The position numbers and the translations under genes were made by a program. From Betaproteobacteria bacterium (GTDB lineage Bacteria; Pseudomonadota; Gammaproteobacteria; Burkholderiales; Sulfuriferulaceae): a stretch of 6,554 bases of DNA. The notes below the pieces were generated by a model. That model was not told where the DNA came from and did not search any database. It saw nothing but the letters and a program-made list of their open reading frames with translations. The DNA is taken from assembly GCA_003455595.1 (NCBI GenBank), contig DMQT01000210.1, positions 1 through 6,554 on the forward strand, in the 5' to 3' direction. Every line of letters starts with the position of its first letter. Within the stretch, counting starts at the first letter, position 1. Shown here in pieces: positions 1-5,648 of the stretch.

Positions 1-1008
1 ACGGCTACGGCACAGTCTCGGCAGGTGGTCACGCGGGTGCCGCTGTTATCGGTGCGTGACCTGACGGTCCATTTTCCAATTACACGGGGCGTACTTCGTC
101 AACAGACAGGCGCAGTTCGAGCGGTCGACGGCATTTCGTTGGACATTGCAGTCGGCGAAACGCTGGCACTGGTGGGTGAATCGGGCTGCGGTAAAACGAC
201 GGTCGGTAAAGCGATCATGCAATTGCATCCGGCGACGGCGGGTAGTGTGGTGTTTGACGGCATGGCACTGGGCGGGCTAAACAAGTCTGCCTTGCGCAAG
301 CAACGCGCGCATTTCCAGATGGTGTTTCAGGATCCCTACAGCTCACTCAATCCGCGTTTGCGCGTGGTGGACATTCTGGAGGAAGGGATGCTGGCGCTGG
401 GGGTCGAAGTCTCGGCAGCCGGTCGTAAAAAAGCCATTGCGCGACTGCTTGATCAAGTGGGATTGGCGCAGTCATCGCAGCAACGTTATCCGCATGAATT
501 TTCCGGCGGGCAACGCCAGCGCATCGCGATTGCACGTGCGATTGCTGTACGCCCCAAGCTGATTGTGTGCGACGAACCCACCAGTGCCCTGGATGTTTCG
601 GTGCAGGCACAAATCTTGAATCTGCTTAAAGATTTGCAGTTGGAATTGGGCTTAAGTTATTTGTTCATCACGCATAACCTGCCGGTGGTGGATTACCTGG
701 CGCAACGGGTGGCGGTGATGTATCTGGGGCGTATCGTTGAAACCGGCAGCGTGCAGACGGTATTGGCGCAGCCTCGCCATCCTTACACCCAAGCATTGTT
801 GGCCGCTGTACCTGCACTGACGGGCAGGCGATCGGATACCGTACTCCTCAAGGGCGGGGTGCCTTCAGCGGCTCAACCACCATCTGGCTGCCACTTTCAT
901 CCGCGTTGTCCGCACGTTATGGAGATTTGCCGTAGTGTCTATCCGGAGATGACGGAGCTGGAGGCACCGCACACCGTGCGCTGTCATTGGGTCGCCACCA
1001 GCCAGTGA
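1..1008 (+). CDS. Oligopeptide/dipeptide ABC transporter ATP-binding domain (5'-partial, probably C-terminal half of a double-ATPase protein)
   Basis: This is the ATP-hydrolysing subunit of a peptide-type (Opp/Dpp/Yej) importer, acting on the cytoplasmic face of the inner membrane. Counting from the GTG at 25 as residue 1, it has Walker A GESGCGKT (51-58), the Q-loop in FQDPYSSLNPR (Gln102), the ABC signature FSGGQRQR (159-166), Walker B LIVCDEPT (179-186, Glu184), the D-loop SALD and the H-loop His217. After the ATPase core comes the Opp/Dpp C-terminal extension with four cysteines (289, 295, 302, 320). The frame is open to base 1 with no stop, and the GTG at 25 has no convincing Shine-Dalgarno site, so the true start is probably outside the window. 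The opening region resembles the second ATPase domain of YejF-like fused proteins (HFPIxRGVL, then AVDGISL). GTG 25 remains possible as the start of a stand-alone DppF-like protein. The transported substrate cannot be read from the sequence. Confidence 0.9.
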   Translation, partial: TATAQSRQVVTRVPLLSVRDLTVHFPITRGVLRQQTGAVRAVDGISLDIAVGETLALVGESGCGKTTVGKAIMQLHPATAGSVVFDGMALGGLNKSALRKQRAHFQMVFQDPYSSLNPRLRVVDILEEGMLALGVEVSAAGRKKAIARLLDQVGLAQSSQQRYPHEFSGGQRQRIAIARAIAVRPKLIVCDEPTSALDVSVQAQILNLLKDLQLELGLSYLFITHNLPVVDYLAQRVAVMYLGRIVETGSVQTVLAQPRHPYTQALLAAVPALTGRRSDTVLLKGGVPSAAQPPSGCHFHPRCPHVMEICRSVYPEMTELEAPHTVRCHWVATSQ

Positions 1009-1035
1009 TTAGCTGATGGAAAGCTGCTGACCGGT

Positions 1036-2790
1036 TTAACCTTCTTGCAACGCCAGCTTGACGCCGGGTTTGATGGCGGCTTTGTTTTTCAGGCTGTTCC
1101 AGCGCTGGATATCAGGCACTGCCACATCAAATTTTTGCGCGATGCTGAACAAGGTATCGCCACGCTTCACTGTGTAGTGTTTTATTTTCTTGCTGGGTTT
1201 GGCCTTTGCCATGTGGCTGCTAGAACGTTCTGCTTTGCGCTCGGTTGAAACAGTCGCGGCAATTATGAGTTCTTCGCCCGCATGTACCTGGTGGTTGCGC
1301 AGGTGATTCCAGCGCTTGAGATCAGCCACTGCGACACGATGATGCCTGGCAAGTGAAGTCAGTGTTTCACCCCGTTTAACCGTCACAGTGCGGGTGCGCG
1401 ATCCGGTTGTGGCATCATTTTTGGCAACCGTGTCAGGCTTGTCAGATGGTGAGGTCGTTGCCGCCAACTGTTCGGGCTCGAGATTGTTTTCGAGCGGCAC
1501 CAGCAAAGTGTGATCTTCAGTCAGTTTGCCCTTGCGCGTTAACTCAAACTCATTGTGCTGCTTCAACCAAACCAGGGTCACGCCGAATTTTTTGGCAATG
1601 CCAGCAGCGTTATCGCCGGCTTTGGCCGGGTAGGCCTGCCAGCTGACCAAGGGTTGGTCATAATTTTTCAGATTGGTTGAAAACGCATCGGCTTTATCGA
1701 CCGGTAACAAAATCTGCTGGGGTGTATCAGAGCGAACGATGGGCTTTTTGTAAGCTGGATTGAGCGATTCAAACTGGGTCAGTGGCATGTCGGCCAGTTT
1801 GGCGGCAAGTTTCATGTCGATGGGGTTTTGCAGGCTCACCTTGGTGAAGTAGGCTCGATTGGGAATGCTGCTTAGACTCATGCCCACCATGGCGGGATCG
1901 GAGACAATCTCTTTAACGGCCATGAGTTTGGGGACGTAGTCACGTGTTTCGGAAGGCAGTTTGAGACTCAGATAATCCGTCGGCAGGCCGGCTGCCTGGT
2001 TTTTGGCGATGGCGCGAGAAACGCAGCCCTCGCCACAATTGTAAGCGGCCAGTGCTAATTCCCAGCTGCCGAACATGGTGTGCAACTTGTCGAGATAATT
2101 CAGGGCCGCACTGGTCGCAGCCACGATGTCGCGGCGGCCGTCGTACCAGCCATTTTGCTTTAAGCCGAAATCCTTGCCGGTGGATGGAATGAATTGCCAG
2201 ATACCGGACGCATGGCTGCGCGAATACGCCATCGGATTAAACGCGCTCTCGACAATCGGTAGCAGCGCGATTTCAGAAGGCATGCCGCGTTTTTGTACCT
2301 GCTCCATGATGTGAAACAAGTACATTTTGCTGCGTTCGATGGTACGCCGCATATAGTCTGGACGCTGCGCGTACCAGTTCACGCTGGACGCAACCTGCGG
2401 TGAATCGAGTTGCGACATCGAAAATCCGCTGCGAATGCGCGCCCATAAATCTGCGGGCGGTTGTGGGCTTGAGTCGCTCGATATGATGGCTGGTGGCGTA
2501 ACGGTACCGGAAAGCTCGGTATCGTTAGTAGACAACACGTTACCAGAAGTTGCGTAGGCAGGGTTTGCCTGGCCGCTGGCTGCGTAGGCTTTGTTACTGA
2601 CGGGGGTAGTCTGTATTGCAGCAGGGAGAGCGCTTGGGGCGGGTGCCGCGGGTGCAGCTGCAATCGGATCTGCTGCGTAACCGTCCATGTAATCATCTGC
2701 CAGTGCCACGCTCGGTACAGCCACGCAAAGCGCCAGCAAAGCTGTGCGCAAGGCGCGATTCAACTGTTTTTGACGAAAGAATATATCCAT
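1036..2790 (-). CDS. mltD: Membrane-bound/periplasmic lytic murein transglycosylase D with LysM repeats
   Basis: The enzyme cleaves the MurNAc-GlcNAc bond of peptidoglycan in the periplasm, leaving 1,6-anhydro-muropeptides. The 584-residue product has a likely Sec signal peptide (residues 1-31, cleavage after ALA), an Ala/Pro/Ser/Thr-rich low-complexity linker (about 40-112), an SLT catalytic domain (about 150-300) and three LysM-type glycan-binding modules: one degenerate (about 387-432) and two clear (about 467-510 and 537-581, each with the VKRG[ED]TL motif). The catalytic Glu is Glu181 in PIVESAFNP, followed by GIWQFIPSTG (196-205) and AYNCGEG (249-255). It is longer than E. coli MltD (about 450 residues), because of the linker and the LysM spacing. 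E. coli MltD is a lipoprotein; here LALC at 19-22 is a poor lipobox, so a cleaved soluble form is inferred. The ATG at 2790 is preceded by an in-frame stop at 2839-2841 with no other good start. It lies 77 bases downstream of gloB on the same strand. Confidence 0.95.
   Translation of the reverse strand: MDIFFRQKQLNRALRTALLALCVAVPSVALADDYMDGYAADPIAAAPAAPAPSALPAAIQTTPVSNKAYAASGQANPAYATSGNVLSTNDTELSGTVTPPAIISSDSSPQPPADLWARIRSGFSMSQLDSPQVASSVNWYAQRPDYMRRTIERSKMYLFHIMEQVQKRGMPSEIALLPIVESAFNPMAYSRSHASGIWQFIPSTGKDFGLKQNGWYDGRRDIVAATSAALNYLDKLHTMFGSWELALAAYNCGEGCVSRAIAKNQAAGLPTDYLSLKLPSETRDYVPKLMAVKEIVSDPAMVGMSLSSIPNRAYFTKVSLQNPIDMKLAAKLADMPLTQFESLNPAYKKPIVRSDTPQQILLPVDKADAFSTNLKNYDQPLVSWQAYPAKAGDNAAGIAKKFGVTLVWLKQHNEFELTRKGKLTEDHTLLVPLENNLEPEQLAATTSPSDKPDTVAKNDATTGSRTRTVTVKRGETLTSLARHHRVAVADLKRWNHLRNHQVHAGEELIIAATVSTERKAERSSSHMAKAKPSKKIKHYTVKRGDTLFSIAQKFDVAVPDIQRWNSLKNKAAIKPGVKLALQEG
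1096..1335 (-). repeat. Nucleotide-level duplication of two LysM modules inside mltD
   Basis: Bases 1096-1125 and 1306-1335 match at 25 of 30 positions, exactly 210 bases (70 codons) apart. They encode the same part of the last two LysM modules (VAVPDIQRWN and VAVADLKRWN). The similarity at DNA level suggests the last module arose by in-gene duplication. This is part of the coding sequence, not a separate element. Confidence 0.6.
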
Positions 2791-2801
2791 ATATCGACCC
2801 G

Positions 2802-2831
2802 ATGGTAACGGAGCAAGACGGCCTGAGTCAA
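2802..2831 (-). promoter_or_regulatory. Candidate sigma70-type promoter for mltD (weak)
   Basis: On the minus strand, TTGACT (complement of 2826-2831, 5 of 6 to the -35 consensus) and TACCAT (complement of 2802-2807, 4 of 6 to the -10 consensus) are separated by 18 bases. They sit in the 77-base gap between gloB and mltD. Transcription would start only a few bases before the mltD ATG, leaving almost no leader, which argues against it. A gloB-mltD transcript is an equally good reading. Confidence 0.22.
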
Positions 2832-2850
2832 GACAAATTCACCTGATAAA

Positions 2851-2870
2851 ACAATGCTTAACAATGCTTA
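2851..2870. repeat. Perfect 10-base tandem duplication at the gloB stop
   Basis: ACAATGCTTA occurs twice back to back at 2851-2860 and 2861-2870. The gloB stop codon (TAA, complement of 2868-2870) is formed by the edge of the second copy, and the other copy lies just beyond it. Because each unit ends in the same TAA on the minus strand, gain or loss of a unit leaves the GloB protein unchanged. It looks like a slippage product; no regulatory role is evident. Confidence 0.8.
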
Positions 2871-3641
2871 AAATTTATTTTTAAGATTGCGTATTGCTGT
2901 AAAAACAGCGAGTTCATCAGGCAGGAGTTGGTTTAAACAATGTTCGGCAGCGGATTTCAAAACTTGAGTGCGACAGCGCAAAAATGGATTGGTAGCCAAT
3001 TCAAGGCCGATATTCGAGGGTAGTGTCGGCAGATTTTTCGAACGCTTTGTTTGTTCGACACGGGCGCGTTGCAGCAGGTCAGGGTTGTCAGCATCCAGAG
3101 TCAAGGCAAACGCGATATTGGCCAGGGTGTATTCGTGTGCGCAATATATGGCTGTTTGTGCTGGCAGGACGGCCAGTTTGTTCAGTGATGCAAGCATTTG
3201 TGCGGGTGTGCCTTCAAATAATCGACCGCAACCGCAAGCAAACAGGGTGTCCCCACACAGCAATATATCTGTACCATAATATGCAATGTGACCGAGCGTG
3301 TGACCAGGTAGGTCGATAACCTTGAGTTCGAGTCCAAGCGTTGGCAGGTTGACGCTGTCGTTTTCGCGTAGCGGGTGGGTTAATCCAGGTATCGATTCAC
3401 TGGCGGGACCGTAAACCGGGACAGGATACTGGGCCAGCAGTGCCAGGTTACCGCCGGTATGGTCGGCGTGATGGTGGGTATTCAGAATGGCGCACAGCTG
3501 TAGTTGGTGGTGCGCCAGATAACGCAGCACCGGTTCGGCATCACCTGGGTCAACCACAGCAGCGTATTTGCCGTGCTGAATCACCCAGATGTAATTGTCG
3601 GTGAACGCGGGTATTGGCAGGATGCGGGTTTCACATAACAT
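2868..3641 (-). CDS. gloB: Hydroxyacylglutathione hydrolase (glyoxalase II)
   Basis: This cytoplasmic metallo-beta-lactamase-fold enzyme hydrolyses S-D-lactoylglutathione to D-lactate and glutathione, the second step of methylglyoxal detoxification. The 257-residue length is normal for the family. The dinuclear metal ligands are all visible: THHHADH (55-61; His56, His58, Asp60, His61), His114 in LPGHTLGH, bridging Asp131 in GDTLF and His169 in CAHEYT. GCGRLFEG (137-144) and Tyr171 belong to the glutathione-binding part, and the C-terminal NPFLR (218-222) is the usual substrate-binding tail. The N-terminal IPAFTDNYIWV block starts at about residue 10 as in other GloB proteins, which supports the ATG at 3641, although no clear Shine-Dalgarno site precedes it. 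It is the upstream gene of a minus-strand gloB-mltD pair and is divergent from yafS, with 24 bases between the two start codons. Confidence 0.96.
   Translation of the reverse strand: MLCETRILPIPAFTDNYIWVIQHGKYAAVVDPGDAEPVLRYLAHHQLQLCAILNTHHHADHTGGNLALLAQYPVPVYGPASESIPGLTHPLRENDSVNLPTLGLELKVIDLPGHTLGHIAYYGTDILLCGDTLFACGCGRLFEGTPAQMLASLNKLAVLPAQTAIYCAHEYTLANIAFALTLDADNPDLLQRARVEQTKRSKNLPTLPSNIGLELATNPFLRCRTQVLKSAAEHCLNQLLPDELAVFTAIRNLKNKF
3614..3641 (+). promoter_or_regulatory. Candidate promoter for the yafS-rnhA-dnaQ unit (weak)
   Basis: TTGGCA (3614-3619) and TAACAT (3636-3641) are 16 bases apart, each a partial match to the sigma70 boxes, and point toward yafS. The site lies inside the first codons of gloB because the divergent starts are only 24 bases apart. 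It is a pattern match only, with no other support. Confidence 0.2.
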
Positions 3642-3665
3642 TTTTGCAGCATAGCATGGTGCGTT

Positions 3666-4421
3666 ATGGTTGAAATGAATGGCTCACTACAGCAATGGTT
3701 GGTGACACCACTGGGACAGCATGTACTGGCGCGGGAGCAGGATTATTTTGACCGCGTCGTTGCCAATATTTTTGGCTTCAATGCCTTGCAGCTGGGCTTG
3801 CCAGAGCAGAATTTGCTGCGCAACTGTCGTATTCCAAAATGCTACACGGTAGCGGGCGACACGGGTGGCAAAGTGATTGCGGATGTCGCCAGTTTGCCTT
3901 TTGCCAGTCAATCAATTGATCTGGTGGTTATTCCGCACGTACTCGAGTTTGCGTCCCATCCGCATCAGGTTTTGCGCGAGGTGGCGCGTGTGTTGATGCC
4001 GGAGGGCCGCGTTATTCTGAGTGGATTCAATCCCTGGAGTTTATGGGGCGCACGACGCAAATTTAAGCATGCTGACGCAGAATATCCTTGGTGCGGGCAA
4101 TTCATCAATTTGCCGCGCCTGAAGGACTGGCTGTCATTACTTGGGTTTGAAACCGAGGCGGGGCGCATGTGCTGTTATGCGCCACCATTCAGCCGGGAGC
4201 AATGGCTGCAACGCTTTGCCTTTATGGAAGCTGCGGGAGATCGCTGGTGGGCAATGGGTGGCGGCGTGTATTTTATCCAGGCAATCAAGCGCGTGCAGGG
4301 CATGCGGTTGATTACGCCAAACTGGCGCGAATCTGCGAGCAAAGTAACCGCAATGGCACCCGCAGCGCGTAATGTAGTGAATTTAAATCAATATCGAAAG
4401 TTGAAGCATACAGATGACTGA
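3666..4421 (+). CDS. yafS: YafS-family SAM-dependent methyltransferase-like protein
   Basis: This predicted cytoplasmic class I methyltransferase-fold protein of 251 residues has an unknown substrate. The second half of a Methyltransf_11 fold is clear: [23 protein letters not shown] (from residue 72) corresponds to motifs II-III, and [20 protein letters not shown] (104-123) to the post-III helix and strand. The expected glycine-rich SAM loop is not present; its place is taken by [12 protein letters not shown] (36-47). From memory, E. coli YafS shows the same pattern (YGFHLLKIG, LPFADKSVD, VISGFNP, DWLSLLxFE), and DWLSLLGFE occurs here at 154-162, so this is an ortholog and the missing loop is a family trait. 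Start: ATG 3666 or ATG 3675 (codon 4); neither has a strong ribosome site. Its last 8 bases overlap rnhA. Gene order next to gloB also supports the call. Confidence 0.9.
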   Translation: MVEMNGSLQQWLVTPLGQHVLAREQDYFDRVVANIFGFNALQLGLPEQNLLRNCRIPKCYTVAGDTGGKVIADVASLPFASQSIDLVVIPHVLEFASHPHQVLREVARVLMPEGRVILSGFNPWSLWGARRKFKHADAEYPWCGQFINLPRLKDWLSLLGFETEAGRMCCYAPPFSREQWLQRFAFMEAAGDRWWAMGGGVYFIQAIKRVQGMRLITPNWRESASKVTAMAPAARNVVNLNQYRKLKHTDD

Positions 4422-4863
4422 CAAAGCAGTGCAGGTCGTGGATATTTATTCAGATGGGGCGTGCAAAGGCAATCCGGGTATTGGAGGATGGGGGGCGTTA
4501 CTGGTCAGTGGGGAGCATCGCCGGGAACTGGTGGGTGGGGAACGTATGACTACCAACAACCGCATGGAGATGATGGCGGTGATCGAAGCCTTGCAAAGTT
4601 TGAAAAGTCACAGCAATGTGTGCATTCATACCGATTCGCAATATGTTATGAAAGGCATGACCGAGTGGCTGCCAGGCTGGAAACGCCGCAATTGGCGCAC
4701 CAGCAGCAATGCGCCCGTAAAAAATGTGGATTTGTGGCAACGGCTGGATGCATTGACGAGTCAGCACGCAGTAGAATGGTTCTGGGTTAGAGGCCACTCT
4801 GGACATCCCGGCAACGAACGAGCCGATGTACTGGCCAATCAGGGCATACTTACTGTGCGATAA
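4414..4863 (+). CDS. rnhA: Ribonuclease HI
   Basis: RNase HI cuts the RNA strand of RNA-DNA hybrids, removing R-loops and primer remnants in the cytoplasm. The 149-residue protein is close to the E. coli length (155). All active-site residues are visible: Asp14 in [11 protein letters not shown], Glu52 in NNRMEMMA, Asp74 in HTDSQYV, His128 and Asp138 in [14 protein letters not shown]. The basic handle region (about 80-100, with KGM, GWKRRNW) that helps bind hybrids is present. The ATG lies inside the end of yafS (ATGACTGA overlap, 4414-4421), which suggests translational coupling; a weak GAAG lies a few bases upstream. dnaQ follows 35 bases later on the same strand. In E. coli rnhA faces away from dnaQ, so the orientation here differs. 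Confidence 0.97.
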   Translation: MTDKAVQVVDIYSDGACKGNPGIGGWGALLVSGEHRRELVGGERMTTNNRMEMMAVIEALQSLKSHSNVCIHTDSQYVMKGMTEWLPGWKRRNWRTSSNAPVKNVDLWQRLDALTSQHAVEWFWVRGHSGHPGNERADVLANQGILTVR

Positions 4864-4886
4864 GGCGCAGTTTAAATAATAACGAT

Positions 4887-4891
4887 AAGGA
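4887..4891 (+). promoter_or_regulatory. Ribosome binding site that fixes the dnaQ GTG start
   Basis: AAGGA lies 7 bases upstream of the GTG at 4899, in an otherwise AT-rich 35-base gap after rnhA. No ATG or other good start lies in frame upstream within the gap, and the exonuclease motif begins only six codons in, so this site decides the start. Confidence 0.6.
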
Positions 4892-4898
4892 CGCAGGC

Positions 4899-5603
4899 GT
4901 GCGGCAACTATTTCTCGATACTGAAACGACTGGGCTGGATCCCCGACAGGGGCATCGCATTATAGAAATCGCCGGGGTGGAAATGGTAAACCGGCGGTTG
5001 ACGGGCAATCGTTTCCACCGCTACCTGAATCCAGACAGGGAAATTGATGCGGGTGCCATGCAGGTACACGGTTTAACCAGTGAGTTTTTACAGGACAAGC
5101 CACGTTTTTCTGATATCTGCGATGAGCTGATTATCTTCATGCAAGGTGCAGAACTGGTGATCCACAACGCACCGTTCGATTTGGGTTTCCTCAACAGTGA
5201 ATTGAAGTTGCTGGGCCGCGCGCCGATGCAGGCGTGCTGCCCGGATGTGATCGATACGCTCAAGCTGGCGAAAGAACTGCATCCGGGGCAAAAGAACAAC
5301 CTGGACGCACTGTGCCGCCGTTATGCCGTAGACAACACCAGCCGTAGCCTGCACGGCGCATTGCTGGACGCTGAACTGCTTGCAGCCGTTTACATTGGCA
5401 TGACACGTGGGCAGGAAAGTCTGAGCATGGAAATCGAGGCGACGCCGCTGCACTTTGCGACTACCGCAACCAGCCTGCGTGCGTCCTTGAGGGTACTGGC
5501 AGCCTCGCCAGATGAACTGTTGCAGCACGAGACGATGCTGGATAAATTGGCGCAGGAGAACAACAACAGCGCTGTGTGGCGAGCTATTTCGTCGATTCAA
5601 TAA
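4899..5603 (+). CDS. dnaQ: DNA polymerase III epsilon subunit, 3'-5' proofreading exonuclease
   Basis: Epsilon removes misincorporated nucleotides as part of the Pol III core (alpha-epsilon-theta). The 234-residue protein has the DEDDh exonuclease motifs: ExoI LDTETTGLDP with Asp7 and Glu9, ExoII HNAPFD (89-94, Asp94), and ExoIII SLHGALLDAELLA with His152 and Asp157. The region after about residue 175 is the flexible linker and alpha-binding tail found in true epsilon subunits (E. coli 243 residues), ending in a short HETMLDKL and VWRAI stretch. This tail separates it from stand-alone DEDDh exonucleases. The GTG start is set by AAGGA 7 bases upstream; the product lacks the few extra N-terminal residues of E. 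coli DnaQ. It follows rnhA closely and is probably cotranscribed with it. Confidence 0.95.
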   Translation: MRQLFLDTETTGLDPRQGHRIIEIAGVEMVNRRLTGNRFHRYLNPDREIDAGAMQVHGLTSEFLQDKPRFSDICDELIIFMQGAELVIHNAPFDLGFLNSELKLLGRAPMQACCPDVIDTLKLAKELHPGQKNNLDALCRRYAVDNTSRSLHGALLDAELLAAVYIGMTRGQESLSMEIEATPLHFATTATSLRASLRVLAASPDELLQHETMLDKLAQENNNSAVWRAISSIQ

Positions 5604-5648
5604 TACGTATCCAGGTCAATTGTGCCGCCACTCTCTGCCCCACAGCGC

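Noticed and set aside
1063..1089. GCCG...CGGC stem followed by a T-rich run (TTTGTTTTT) as a plus-strand terminator for the ABC ATPase gene
   Set aside because: The stem is only four pairs with a ten-base loop and lies inside the mltD coding end; too weak to call.
2379..2696. 105-codon minus-strand frame overlapping the mltD N-terminal linker
   Set aside because: Same strand but a different frame from mltD, Pro/Gln/Thr-rich shadow of the low-complexity linker; no start signal or domain.
2896..2909. GCTGT-AAAA-ACAGC hairpin near the end of gloB
   Set aside because: Five-pair stem inside coding sequence with no T-run directly after it on either strand; likely chance.
4850..4880. TTACTG and AT-rich TAAATAAT as a dnaQ promoter in the rnhA-dnaQ gap
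   Set aside because: With acceptable spacing the -10 match is only 3 of 6; the better -10 (AATAAT) needs a 19-base spacer. AT-richness alone is not enough.
5088..5600. 170-codon open frame on the minus strand opposite dnaQ
   Set aside because: It lies entirely antisense to a complete dnaQ with all catalytic motifs; composition fits a shadow frame and no known domain is visible.
5601..5648. dnaQ and the binding protein as one fused or readthrough frame
   Set aside because: They share a frame, but the TAA at 5601 ends DnaQ at its normal length and the next protein has its own signal peptide, so sharing a frame is chance.
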